Source: Pseudomonas furukawaii | GTDB taxonomy: Bacteria; Pseudomonadota; Gammaproteobacteria; Pseudomonadales; Pseudomonadaceae | Assembly (NCBI RefSeq): GCF_002355475.1 | Contig: NZ_AP014862.1 | Coordinates: 3,286,001 to 3,350,000, forward strand | Reading direction: 5' to 3' | DNA length: 64,000 nt | Part shown: piece by piece, positions 28,099-36,814 of the stretch | Numbering within the stretch: position 1 is the first letter of the stretch | How the letters are laid out: the number at the start of each line of letters is the position of its first letter | The notes under the pieces: model-generated | What the model saw: the letters and a program-made list of their open reading frames with translations, nothing else | Told to the model about the DNA's origin: nothing | Database searches by the model: none | Position numbers and translations under genes: made by a program

Positions 28099-28464
28099 TC
28101 AGGACGGGGGCCTGATCAGGCTTTCAGCGGGAATCCCGAACATCTCATGCAGCCTCCAGATCATCGGCAGGGTCAGGGAGCGCTTGCCGTTGAGCACCTC
28201 GTAGACCCGGTTGGGGCGCCCGATCGCCGGAACCAGGTCCGCGACCGTCAGTCCCGACTGTTCCATGCGGAACTTGATGGCATCCACGGGGTTCGGGAGG
28301 TCAGTAGGGAAATGGCGATCCTCATACGCCTCGATGAGCGTCAGCATTATTTCGAAGTAATCACCCTCGGGCGTGCCAGGCTCCGGCTCGTCATCGAACA
28401 GCGCCGACACCTGGGCAAGGGCCGCACGGTAGTCTTCCTCGGTGCGAATCGGACGAATGTTCAT
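28099..28464 (-). CDS. higA: HigA-like antitoxin
   Basis: The 121-residue protein matches the antitoxins that partner RelE-like HigB toxins. An N-terminal helical part (MNIRPIRTEEDYRAALAQVS) precedes a C-terminal XRE helix-turn-helix (residues about 66-115, with MEQSGLTVADLVPAIGRPNRVYEVLNGKRSL in two pieces). It should bind the toxin and repress its own promoter. It starts five bases after the HigB-like stop with GGAGTAACGACC as ribosome-binding site. It is intact although the toxin gene beside it is not clearly so. Confidence 0.88.
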   Translation of the reverse strand: MNIRPIRTEEDYRAALAQVSALFDDEPEPGTPEGDYFEIMLTLIEAYEDRHFPTDLPNPVDAIKFRMEQSGLTVADLVPAIGRPNRVYEVLNGKRSLTLPMIWRLHEMFGIPAESLIRPPS

Positions 28465-28469
28465 GGTCG

Positions 28470-28748
28470 TTACTCCATTTCAACGGTGTCGGCATCGATC
28501 GCATCGTAATGCGCATGAGTGCCGACGAACTTTATGTAGAGCGCACCGAACCGGTAAGCGACGGCAACGACCAGCCGGTAGTCACTGCCTTTGATGTTGA
28601 ACACGACCCGGCGGCTCTTGAGAATGCTCGCATTGCGATATTGGGCCTTGATATCGGCAGGACTGGACCACGTCGCCTTCCTGGCTTCGTCGAGCCACGA
28701 ATAAGTGAGGTACTCAATGATCACCGCAACGGCCTCATCTGGCGACAT
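28470..28748 (-). CDS. higB: HigB-like mRNA-interferase toxin, altered N-terminus
   Basis: The last 70 or so residues match HigB (RelE-like toxin, PF09907 type): WSSPADIKAQYRNASILKS, RVVFNIKGSDYRLVVAV and YIKFVGTHAHYDAIDADT. The usual first 25 or so residues are missing. In their place the frame continues upstream into the C-terminus of a broken P-loop kinase. ATG 28748 would give 92 residues, about normal toxin length, but it begins inside the kinase remnant (MSPDEAVAVIIEYL) and has no good ribosome-binding site. It may be an inactive toxin kept beside a working antitoxin, or a toxin with a replaced N-terminus. Confidence 0.6.
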   Translation of the reverse strand: MSPDEAVAVIIEYLTYSWLDEARKATWSSPADIKAQYRNASILKSRRVVFNIKGSDYRLVVAVAYRFGALYIKFVGTHAHYDAIDADTVEME

Positions 28749-28888
28749 CCGGGCGGAGTCGAGCCGCGAGGACACCTCGCCCCAGGCCTCATAGTCATGC
28801 TGCCGCACCGAGTCCCAGGACGGAGGAAACAGGCCGGGGATATCGTCGATTTCCCTGCACCTGGCAGGCCACTGAAGACAATGAGCAT
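28707..28888 (-). pseudogene. Remnant of a P-loop kinase (AAA-family predicted kinase)
   Basis: ATG 28888, after GGGGAAACGGAA, encodes MLIVFSGLPGAGKSTI, a complete Walker A start of the small predicted-kinase family. Directly after it the reading frame changes. In a second frame the sequence gives DDIPGLFPPSWDSVRQHDYE followed by LDSARMSPDEAVAVIIEYL, which reads like the C-terminus of the same family. The middle of the protein (normally well over 100 residues) is absent. The pattern indicates one internal deletion with a frame change. The 3' end then runs straight into the HigB-like sequence, a second deletion junction near 28707. Confidence 0.65.
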
Positions 28889-29001
28889 TTCCGTTTCCCC
28901 GGGCCTCGACTCGCCCCGTGCGTGAACTGGCCTGGCATCCCTGCCGCCTTCCCGACGGGTTTTCCAGATTCTTCTCCCGGCCAGGCCCCATGTGGACGGT
29001 G

Positions 29002-29022
29002 CCCTCTCCCTTCCGGAGAGGG
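29002..29022. repeat. Hairpin between tssA and the higBA locus
   Basis: CCCTCTCC (29002-29009) and GGAGAGGG (29015-29022) form a perfect eight-pair stem with a five-base loop. It is a common Pseudomonas intergenic motif and may end the tssA-side transcript, though no T-tract follows. Apart from this and the kinase remnant, nothing else is seen in 28889-29062. Confidence 0.5.
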
Positions 29023-29062
29023 ATGCCGGCAGCGGCGGGGTCGCCGGAAACCTTTCGCGAAC

Positions 29063-30133
29063 CTACTTCAACACCCCCAGCAACTTCCACAGACGACGGG
29101 CCTCGGCGTCGGCGCTGATCAGTTCGTCCAGGAGGTCACCCAGGGGCTGGTTGCCCCACTCCACCGCCCGGCGAATCACGTAAGGCACCGGGCTGTGGGG
29201 CTCGGTGCGAGCCAGGTAGTCGGCGATCCTCGCCAGTTGGCGATAGGCCTCCTCACGGCTGGCGGGTGGCGCGTCCATCGGGATCGCCGGCTGATCCGCC
29301 GTCGGCTCGCGGGTCACCTCGGGAATGGGCGCGGACAGGGCGGGACTCTCGGGGGACATGGGCATCTGCTCCTGCATGCATGCTCGAATGGCCTCCAGCG
29401 GCCGGCGCAAGGGGGTGAAGCTGGGGGCATCATCGGCGAGCCAGTCGCCGCACCAGGCTTCCAGCCGGGCCAACCCGGCCAGACTGGCGTCCATCTCCCG
29501 CGCAAGGTCAGCGAAGACACTGGCGGGCAGTCGCCCCAGTAGGTCGTTCAGCCGGCGCTGCTCCTGCCGAGCCGCCTCGGCGCTGGCCTTGTCGACCTTG
29601 CTGTCGCTGGCCTGCACCTGACGCTGTCGAAGCTGCTGCAGATCCAGGAGGGTGAACTGGGCGAACCCTTCCGCCTGCTCGCCGAACAAGGGGATGCGGG
29701 TCAGCAGCAGTTCGCCGTAGCGCCGCACCAACCACTCGAAAGGCGGCAAGCGCCAGGACCGATCCCCCTCCTGAGGCTGCGGATGCAGGTCGTCCGGGTA
29801 GCCTTCGCAGAGGCCGGCCAGCAACCCCAGGGCGGGCGCCGCACCGGCGAGGCCGAGGCGCATCAGCCAGGCCTCGCCCAGCCAGGCCGCCAGCATCAGG
29901 TCCTTGCTGCGGCTGCAGAGCAGTTGGCTGGCCAGGTCCTCGACGCCAGCCCAGTTGCCCTGCTTGAGTTCCGCCTGCCAGACGCCGGCGGGCAGCGTAG
30001 GGTCATCCTCCCGGCGCAGCTCTCGCAACCGGTCCAGCACCGGGTCGTGACGCAGGCTCGGCCCACAGGGTTCGTTGTCGGAAATGGGGGCCAGCAGCGC
30101 ATCGAGACTGCAAGTGGTGTGCTGCCAGCTCAT
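29063..30133 (-). CDS. tssA: T6SS protein TssA
   Basis: The 356-residue product has the ImpA N-terminal domain of TssA (residues about 8-130, with PISDNEPCGPSLRHDPVLDRLREL). A variable middle follows, and then a C-terminal region with REEAYRQLARIADYLARTEPHSPVPYVIRRA. TssA caps and helps initiate sheath assembly at the baseplate. I chose ATG 30133 (MSWQHTTCSLDALL), which overlaps the tssM stop by four bases. It is the last gene of the minus-strand tssJ-K-L-M-A operon. Downstream lies the higBA locus rather than a T6SS regulator. Confidence 0.9.
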   Translation of the reverse strand: MSWQHTTCSLDALLAPISDNEPCGPSLRHDPVLDRLRELRREDDPTLPAGVWQAELKQGNWAGVEDLASQLLCSRSKDLMLAAWLGEAWLMRLGLAGAAPALGLLAGLCEGYPDDLHPQPQEGDRSWRLPPFEWLVRRYGELLLTRIPLFGEQAEGFAQFTLLDLQQLRQRQVQASDSKVDKASAEAARQEQRRLNDLLGRLPASVFADLAREMDASLAGLARLEAWCGDWLADDAPSFTPLRRPLEAIRACMQEQMPMSPESPALSAPIPEVTREPTADQPAIPMDAPPASREEAYRQLARIADYLARTEPHSPVPYVIRRAVEWGNQPLGDLLDELISADAEARRLWKLLGVLK

Positions 30134-33100
30134 GGAGTCACCTGGGTACTGACGACGGATCGGGAAATGGGATCGGCAAAGGGCGAGCGTGGCGCCTTCA
30201 CCGGCAGGGGCTGGATCGACAGCGGCAGCTTGCCGCCCTGGGTCATCAGGGACAGACGCACGAACATGCGCGCCTGGAGGTTGCCGTCCGGAGCGCCGCG
30301 CACTGGCACCTGCAGGGTCAAGGGGAAGTCGGTGTAGTCCCGGCTCGGCTGCCGCTGCAGCACCACATGGGACCGCATCAGGCGCAGCAGGGCCCAGGGC
30401 CCCCGGTACTCCCAACCCGCCTCCAGATCGGCCACCGCCATGCCGGGTTGCAGGGGGTCGATGTCGGGACGCTGGCCACCGTCCTTGGCCCAGCGCAGCA
30501 GCAGCTGCACCGGCTCACCCAGGTTCCAGTGCAGTCGCCGGGCGTCGCCCGGGAAGCCGATCTGCCGGTCGCCGGCGTGCAGGCCCCAGGCAATCACCTG
30601 GTCCGCGCCGCGCTCATCCTCGCGGTCGGTGCGCCAGCGCACATCCAGTTCCAGGCCCACGGCGCCGGAGGGGTCGCGCTGGAACAGCGGGCCGAGCCAG
30701 GTGCGCGCCTGCTTGAGCCGCGCGAGGAAGTCCTCGGCCGCCGGGCGGTCCGCCGGTTGGCTCCACTTGAGGCCGTCCTCGGCCTGGGCGAGGCGACTGT
30801 CGATGAGGTCCACCAGGTGCTGGACCCGTGCGGGGTCGGCGTCGGCGGCCTGGAGGCTGTAGGCGAAGGGAAAACGGTCCGCCAGGTACTGGTTGAAGTA
30901 GTCGGCCAGCTCGCTCCAGGCTTCGGACGCGCGCTGCCGCTGCAACTGGTTGCAGCGCTGGGCGGCCTGCTCCTGGAGACCACGGGCCCGCCGTGCCAGG
31001 TCCCCGACGCCGCCGGGCAGGGTCGCGGTGGTCAACACCTGGTTGCAGGATTCCAGGTCCATCTCGACGAAGTCGCGGCTGACCAGTTGCTCGAACAGCG
31101 CGGGTGAGCTGGTGGGGTTCTGCGCCTTGTACTGGGTCATCTCGCTGCTGATGGCGACCAGGCGGCTGACCCGGTCCTGGTCCGCCATGCCCAGCCCGCG
31201 CTGCTCCTGCAACCAGGCCAGGGCCGGCGCGGCGCCTTCGGAAGCCTGCTGCATGGCACCGAACTGCTGGCCGAGGCTGGCCTTGAGATCCTGCACATCG
31301 CTGGCGCGGAACAGCCGCAGCCCCAGCTCACGGCTGCCGTCCCACTGGCTGATGTCGTAGCGCTGGGTGAACACCGGCATGGCGTCGATGCCCGCCAGAG
31401 CCCGCGTCACATCCTGCAGCGCCATGTCGTCCAGGCGCGAGCGCAGGGAATCAGCGAGGTCGGCGCGGCCCAGGTCCTGCAAGGCGTGCAAGACCTGGCT
31501 CGCCTGGTCGGCCGAGAGGTCGAAGGTCCGGGTGGCGGTGCCGGGGCTTCCCCGGGATGTTCCCTCGAGACTGGCCCAGATGGCCCCCGAGGCCGCCTCT
31601 TCGGCTGCCTTGAGCATGCCTTCGCGGTAGTCCGGGGGGATCTGGGCCAGCTCCTGGCCGACGAAGGCCTTGTAGCTGTCGACATAACCCAATGCCCTGG
31701 TCAGGGCGCCGGCGTCCGGGTAGCCCAGGGCCCGCGTGTCGGCTTCGGCGACACCCCGGCGCAGGGCCACCACGACGAAGTCGCGCTTGAGCAGCCCCTT
31801 GATCGCCCGGGACAGGGCGCTGACATGCTCCTGCAACGCGAGGGTGCCACCGGGCTGCCGCTGCAGCAGGTTGGAGCGGCTTCCGGCGGCGGCGATCCAC
31901 TGGCCGTGGAAATCACGGCGCAGGCGACTGGCTTCGCTGTTCAGGCGCTGCTCCACCTCCGACCCCAGCAGGCCGCTCTGCCGGACCCGCTCCAGCAGGT
32001 CGCGGTAGCCGGGTACCAGCTCCTCGCCGTTGCTGTGGCTCCAGCTGGAGTTGGTGAGGGCGAGCAACCCTTCCAGGTCATCCACCTGGCCGTTGATCTC
32101 TTCCAGCTCCGCCAGGGAGTTGCCCTGCCCCGCCTGGAGGGTATCCAGGTGCGACTTCAGGTAGCCGGCGGGCCGCACGAAATTGTCGGCAAGGAAATAC
32201 TGGGTCAGCCAGCTCTTCATCAGCGACTGGAACTGCTCGCTCAGCACCTGGCGCCGTGCCTGCAGGTCCAGGGGGCGCAGTCCTGCCGTGCCCAACCCGG
32301 CCAGCACGCGGTCGTAATAGGCCCGACGGCGCAGGGTGGAGATGTTCAGCTCCAGGCCAAGGGCGCTGCCGCCCAGTTGCGCGAGCGGCTCGAGCACGCC
32401 CTTGTCGCCTTTGAGCGCTTCCGAGAACCAGCGGTTCTGCTGCTCCAGCGCGGCGATGCCATAGGCCAGGTCACGTGCCTTGACATAGTTGGGCCAGTCC
32501 TCCGGCACCTCCCCCACCACCGCGGTACGCCGGTCCGTGGGGCGAATCGCCAGGAGGCGATCGAGCTCGACCTGCTGCGTCCGCGCCAGAGGCTGCATGG
32601 CCTCGCGGCGGGTCGTGGCACGCAGGACCTCGTCCATCCGCGCGTCGAGGGGCGAGAACCAGGACGTGGGAAACACCAGCGATGCGTAATGCCAACGCGG
32701 CGCATCCCGCAGGAGGTTCCAGAAGCCCTGCAGATTTCGCCGGGCCGCTTCCTGGCTGCGGCCGGGGTCCTTCGGTTGCAGGTGTCCAGCCTGGGTGACC
32801 TGGAGCACCCGCGTCAGCTCACGGGCATCCCGCCGCCCGTCCTCCCAGACCCACACCATGGCCACCAGCCAGATCAGCCCCACCGCCGCGGCGGTGCCGG
32901 CCTCCATCCGTTGCCAGCGCTGGCGCAGCCTGAGGATTCGCGGCACCGCCTGGGCCAGCCCCTGCTCGGCAAGGAAGCGCTGCTGCCAGAGCGCGGCGGA
33001 AAAGACCCCGCGCACCGTCGGCAGGTCCCGGGAAGACTGCTCCCAGGCCTCCAGGGGCTCCCCCAGGGCCTGCGCCGCGCTGAGATAGACGCCCCGCAGG

Positions 33101-33951
33101 CGCGGCGCCTCACCCTGGGCATTGCCCTGGAACACCGGCTCCAGCAGCGCGCGCAGGTTGCCCCGCAGGCCATCCAACTGGTCCGGCAGCCGGTAGAGAT
33201 CTTCCCCCAGTTCCCCCTTTAGCGCGCCGATCTCGAGGATCGCCGCCTGCACCGACTGGATCACCTGGTCCAGGCCGTCATCCAGCCAGTAGCCCTGCCA
33301 GCCGGCATCCGCCCCGTGGGGCGACGACCAGCCGAGGGCCCGGTCTCGCGCTTCTTCCGGCAGCGCCGCCGCCAGTTCCTGGAACCCGGGCATCTCCTCC
33401 AGCCCGGTTACCAGCACATGCACGGGCAGACTCAGGCCCAGGCGTTGCAGCAGCTCGCCGAATCGACGCCTCAGGGTGATGGCGTCCGCGACCAGTTGGG
33501 CGTCATCCAGCAGCCGCGCAAGGGGAATGATCCAGATCACGCCATCCAGGGGCCGCTGCCCCCGCAAGCGCAGGAGCATGCCCAGCAGGTGCCGCCAGGC
33601 GAACGCCGGCACCCTGGCGCCGTCCTCGGGCAGGAAAAGTCCCTGGGGCACCGCCAGCAGGGCGCCATCGGGATCGGCCCACCAGCGACCGAACCAGGCG
33701 CCGCGCCCGACCGGCGCCAGTTTCCAGTCCTGGCACAGCTGGGCGCCTTCGCGGGTATCGCCCACCAGCAGCAGCCAGGGCATGTGATAGCGATCCTGGC
33801 TGCCCTGCTCATGCTCCATCCTGCGAACCGCGCTGTAGAAACTGCGGATCGCGGCCCCGGACTGGGTCCTCAGCCACCAGAAGGCGCCAGCGAGGACCAG
33901 GAGGGACAGCACGGCCAGCAGGATCACCAGGGCAATGGCCAGACCGCTCAT
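30130..33951 (-). CDS. tssM: T6SS membrane-complex protein TssM (IcmF)
   Basis: The 1273-residue protein has an N-terminal transmembrane segment (about residues 4-26), a cytoplasmic part, another membrane segment (about 350-370, ending IWLVAMVWVWEDG), and a very large periplasmic part ending in the C-terminal IcmF domains. It spans the inner membrane and contacts TssJ to form the T6SS trans-envelope channel. In the position of the usual Walker A loop it reads LLLVGDTREGAQLCQ, lacking the GKS/T core, so ATP binding is unlikely. It overlaps tssL and tssA by four bases each. Confidence 0.93.
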   Translation of the reverse strand: MSGLAIALVILLAVLSLLVLAGAFWWLRTQSGAAIRSFYSAVRRMEHEQGSQDRYHMPWLLLVGDTREGAQLCQDWKLAPVGRGAWFGRWWADPDGALLAVPQGLFLPEDGARVPAFAWRHLLGMLLRLRGQRPLDGVIWIIPLARLLDDAQLVADAITLRRRFGELLQRLGLSLPVHVLVTGLEEMPGFQELAAALPEEARDRALGWSSPHGADAGWQGYWLDDGLDQVIQSVQAAILEIGALKGELGEDLYRLPDQLDGLRGNLRALLEPVFQGNAQGEAPRLRGVYLSAAQALGEPLEAWEQSSRDLPTVRGVFSAALWQQRFLAEQGLAQAVPRILRLRQRWQRMEAGTAAAVGLIWLVAMVWVWEDGRRDARELTRVLQVTQAGHLQPKDPGRSQEAARRNLQGFWNLLRDAPRWHYASLVFPTSWFSPLDARMDEVLRATTRREAMQPLARTQQVELDRLLAIRPTDRRTAVVGEVPEDWPNYVKARDLAYGIAALEQQNRWFSEALKGDKGVLEPLAQLGGSALGLELNISTLRRRAYYDRVLAGLGTAGLRPLDLQARRQVLSEQFQSLMKSWLTQYFLADNFVRPAGYLKSHLDTLQAGQGNSLAELEEINGQVDDLEGLLALTNSSWSHSNGEELVPGYRDLLERVRQSGLLGSEVEQRLNSEASRLRRDFHGQWIAAAGSRSNLLQRQPGGTLALQEHVSALSRAIKGLLKRDFVVVALRRGVAEADTRALGYPDAGALTRALGYVDSYKAFVGQELAQIPPDYREGMLKAAEEAASGAIWASLEGTSRGSPGTATRTFDLSADQASQVLHALQDLGRADLADSLRSRLDDMALQDVTRALAGIDAMPVFTQRYDISQWDGSRELGLRLFRASDVQDLKASLGQQFGAMQQASEGAAPALAWLQEQRGLGMADQDRVSRLVAISSEMTQYKAQNPTSSPALFEQLVSRDFVEMDLESCNQVLTTATLPGGVGDLARRARGLQEQAAQRCNQLQRQRASEAWSELADYFNQYLADRFPFAYSLQAADADPARVQHLVDLIDSRLAQAEDGLKWSQPADRPAAEDFLARLKQARTWLGPLFQRDPSGAVGLELDVRWRTDREDERGADQVIAWGLHAGDRQIGFPGDARRLHWNLGEPVQLLLRWAKDGGQRPDIDPLQPGMAVADLEAGWEYRGPWALLRLMRSHVVLQRQPSRDYTDFPLTLQVPVRGAPDGNLQARMFVRLSLMTQGGKLPLSIQPLPVKAPRSPFADPISRSVVSTQVTP

Positions 33952-34718
33952 TCCGGCCGCTCCCCGTCTTCATGGCCCTGGGCCAGATGCAGCACGGGCT
34001 CCAGCTCCGACTGGATGTCGCTCCAGAACCAGTGGCCGGCGCCACTGAGCACCAGGGTCGCCGCCAGGATCACCAGGCCCAGCCGAAAGCCGTCGGGAAG
34101 GGCACGCCGCAGCGGTCGCCGCAAAGGCGCCGTGCGAGTCGGTCGCGCCAGGCTCTGCAAGGTGCCGGCGGCCGTGGGCTCACGCTGCCAGGCGAAGCTG
34201 AACAAGGCCTGCCGCCAGCGTTCGTGCAGCGCCTGCCCGCGCGCTCCGCGCAACTGGCCACGGAAGCCCAGCACCAGGCATTGCAGGTAGACGTTCGCCA
34301 GGTCCCGGGTGGCCGGCGCGCGCTCCTTCAGCAGGCTGCGGATCGCCACGGGCACACGCTCGCCGGCGTTGCGCGAACCGTAGAGGCGCATTTCCAGCGG
34401 GCGCTCCTGCCAGGACGGCTGTCCACGCCAATGGCTGAACACCAGGGTCTCGTCCAGCAGGGCGACGAAGGCGTAGACCATCGCCTTGACCTGGCCCGCC
34501 GCCGGCTCACCGACGCTGGCGAAGGCGCTGCGCCACAGGCGACGGACGATGCGCGTGGCGGCTTCGGCGGCCCGTTCTACCAACTGGCCATCCGCGTCGT
34601 CGGCGTCTTCGAGCGCTTCCCAGGCCTCCCGCCATTCCAGCCAGGCCTGGCGAAAGGCAAGGCTCAGGGGCGCCTCGCCAAACTCCGGAGGATAGAGGGC
34701 CATCGTCCTTTCGGGCAT
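33948..34718 (-). CDS. tssL: T6SS inner-membrane protein TssL (DotU)
   Basis: The 256-residue protein has a DotU cytoplasmic domain (about residues 15-200, with AMVYAFVALLDETLVFSHW and a VYLQCLVLGFRGQLRGARG region). A single C-terminal membrane segment follows (about 215-240). It docks the baseplate onto TssM. The start at 34718 gives MPERTMALYPPEF; the internal Met at 34703 is equally well placed. It starts 18 bases after the tssK stop and overlaps tssM. Confidence 0.9.
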   Translation of the reverse strand: MPERTMALYPPEFGEAPLSLAFRQAWLEWREAWEALEDADDADGQLVERAAEAATRIVRRLWRSAFASVGEPAAGQVKAMVYAFVALLDETLVFSHWRGQPSWQERPLEMRLYGSRNAGERVPVAIRSLLKERAPATRDLANVYLQCLVLGFRGQLRGARGQALHERWRQALFSFAWQREPTAAGTLQSLARPTRTAPLRRPLRRALPDGFRLGLVILAATLVLSGAGHWFWSDIQSELEPVLHLAQGHEDGERPE

Positions 34719-34736
34719 ATGCGCGTCCTTGGCTGG

Positions 34737-36071
34737 TCAGGCGAATTCGTGGGCGTTGGTGACGAACAGGATGACCTGCCAGGGCCCCGCTGGCGCCGCC
34801 TGCCCGGGCACCGCGAGGCAAAGCTTCTGCTCGGGATCGAACCACTCCCCGGCGGCCTGGACCACGAACAGCCGGGTATCTTCACCGACGCCGTAGGCCA
34901 CCTGCTCCATGCGGCTCATGGCCTGCTGGGACAAGCCGCTCATGCGCTGCCTGGCCAGGGTGGCCAGGTGGCCCTGGGACGCGATGATGGCCTGGCCGAG
35001 CCACTGGCTGGCGGCCTGCTCGCCGGCCCCGGCGGGCATGCGCAATCCGATCACCAACCGCTGACGAGGGGACTGGGTGTCGGGCAGCTGGATGGCGAAG
35101 CCCTGGTCGGTCCGTTCGAACGCCAGGCTGCGATAACCCACCCGCACCCGGCCGAGGGCGTCGCCCAGCCAGTCCAGCACCTCGTCGAATCCGCGCTTGA
35201 GCTCCAGGTAATCCAGGGGCGCGAAGGCCGGCACCCCGGCCACCGGGTCCAGCGCGCACCAGCTGCCGGCCATTCCGGCCAGCAGGCCATGGAGGCGATC
35301 GGGCGAGGCCGCGCGGCTGTTCAGCGCCGATTCCACCTCGGGCAGCCGGGCCCAGAGCGCGCCGAGCTGCCGACGGATCTCCACCATGTCGTCGTGATTG
35401 CCGGACTGCTCCGCCTGGCGCAGGCGCCCGGCGAGGAACAGGCACTTCTCCCGGGCCCGGGCGCAGATCGACGCCACCGCGCGACCCAACACCGACTCGG
35501 GGAAAATCAGGGACGTCGGCGCCACGTAGGACTGCCGAACGTAACCGCCCCCTTCCTTGGCGATGCGCAGCAGCGGCAGGCAGACCGAGTCGGCCCGTCC
35601 GCCATCGGTCACCAGGCGCGCCGCCGGCCGCCAGACCAGGATGGGCTCGGGGTGCTCGCCGCTGGCCAGGTCCGGCACCGCATCGCCGACCGCGGACTGC
35701 AGGCGCCCACGCAACGGCAGCACCTGGCCGGCACGACCAAGGGGGTTCAGGGCGAGGTAGACGGTGACGCTGGCGGCGGCGGACTGGGCGATGGCGGCGC
35801 TGACATCCAGCTCGAGCGTCGCGCCACTTCCCGGCTGCAGGCTGACCGGCAGGCCATCGGGCAGGATCGCTTCCAGGGCCAGTATCCGCACCAGCCCCGC
35901 GCTGAGGGCGGCGGGGTCGAGATCGAGGTGGTCGAGCCCCCAGAACCAGGGGTTGCCGGCCTTGGCGAGTCGGGCGGCGAGGACCTCCGCCCGCAGACCC
36001 TGGAGCTGGAAATGCTGGGGCAGCAACTGCATCCCCTCGTGCCAGCACACCGCGTCAGGCAGAACCTTCAT
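34737..36071 (-). CDS. tssK: T6SS baseplate protein TssK
   Basis: The 444-residue protein opens with VCWHEGMQLLPQHFQLQ, the signature of TssK (DUF876/VasE). It links the TssEFG-VgrG baseplate to the TssL/TssM membrane complex. I chose ATG 36071, preceded by AAGGGGAGTGGT; an in-frame ATG 33 bases upstream lacks similarity. It follows tssJ by 60 bases. Confidence 0.92.
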   Translation of the reverse strand: MKVLPDAVCWHEGMQLLPQHFQLQGLRAEVLAARLAKAGNPWFWGLDHLDLDPAALSAGLVRILALEAILPDGLPVSLQPGSGATLELDVSAAIAQSAAASVTVYLALNPLGRAGQVLPLRGRLQSAVGDAVPDLASGEHPEPILVWRPAARLVTDGGRADSVCLPLLRIAKEGGGYVRQSYVAPTSLIFPESVLGRAVASICARAREKCLFLAGRLRQAEQSGNHDDMVEIRRQLGALWARLPEVESALNSRAASPDRLHGLLAGMAGSWCALDPVAGVPAFAPLDYLELKRGFDEVLDWLGDALGRVRVGYRSLAFERTDQGFAIQLPDTQSPRQRLVIGLRMPAGAGEQAASQWLGQAIIASQGHLATLARQRMSGLSQQAMSRMEQVAYGVGEDTRLFVVQAAGEWFDPEQKLCLAVPGQAAPAGPWQVILFVTNAHEFA

Positions 36072-36131
36072 ACCACTCCCCTTCGACTTCCTGGATTGTC
36101 GCAAGCCCGACTGCTGAACGAGGGGCCCTCC

Positions 36132-36605
36132 TCAGCGCCCGCTGTCGTTCAGCACGCGCATTTCCCTGCTGTCGAACCTGAGCCAGGCCCGACGTTGCTC
36201 ATCCAGCCGCAGCCGATGGGCACCGGGTGTGTTATAGCCGGCGAAGACCAAAAGTCCAGCCGCCTGGTCGCCGGAAAGGGGGAACTCCCGGGCCTCCATG
36301 AACTGCCCCGGTACCAGCTCCAGGCTCCAGACCGAAAACTGCTGGCGGTAGTCGCGCCGGTACTGCTCGCGGTCGTTGAACCACTGCTGCGCGGTGATGC
36401 CGGAAAGCACCTCGAGCAGCGCCGGATCGCGCACTGCGATGAAGTCCACGGCGATGGGCATGTCGTCGTTGGCGCGCTGGGCGACGTCCAGGGTCAGGCT
36501 GTCGAGCGCCACCCTCGGTGGGAACAGATGGGTGCAGCCGCCCAGGAGGAAAACGACGGCCAGAGAGAGGGTTTTCGTGCGGTGAGCCAAGCGTCCCTGC
36601 TTCAT
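36132..36605 (-). CDS. tssJ: T6SS outer-membrane lipoprotein TssJ
   Basis: This 157-residue lipoprotein has a signal peptide ending in a lipobox (VVFLLGGC, Cys near residue 24) and a small beta-sandwich domain. It anchors TssM to the outer membrane. Start 36605 gives MKQGRLAHRTKTLS, with a charged n-region and hydrophobic core. It heads the minus-strand operon and is divergent from tssB across about 210 bases. Confidence 0.85.
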   Translation of the reverse strand: MKQGRLAHRTKTLSLAVVFLLGGCTHLFPPRVALDSLTLDVAQRANDDMPIAVDFIAVRDPALLEVLSGITAQQWFNDREQYRRDYRQQFSVWSLELVPGQFMEAREFPLSGDQAAGLLVFAGYNTPGAHRLRLDEQRRAWLRFDSREMRVLNDSGR

Positions 36606-36814
36606 GGAAATGCATCCCTGATTCGCGTTTGCAAATTTATAAACCTGTTCTAGCGTGACTGGGTAGTCCGTCAACCGCGACGGACTCGTGGGATCGCCTA
36701 AGGACAGGTGTGCGAGCAGTTCCCGCCCTGTCGTGCCGCGATTCAGCAAGGGAGTGCGATGACAGGACCCGTCCGACGCATTGCGCTCTGAGCACTGCAT
36801 CGGAGCCCACCAAC
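36606..36814. promoter_or_regulatory. Divergent T6SS promoter region
   Basis: About 210 bases separate tssJ and tssB. An AT-rich patch (GCAAATTTATAAACC, near 36632-36646) with a TATAAA hexamer on the minus strand is the best candidate for the tssJ promoter. I see no convincing sigma-54 GG-N10-GC element in either direction, and the tssB side shows no clear promoter. Confidence 0.35.

Noticed and set aside
28470-29090. A single 206-residue protein reading through the HigB-like region
   Set aside because: The first 80 or so residues are out of frame with the kinase start and have no coding character; only the HigB-like and kinase C-terminal parts are meaningful.
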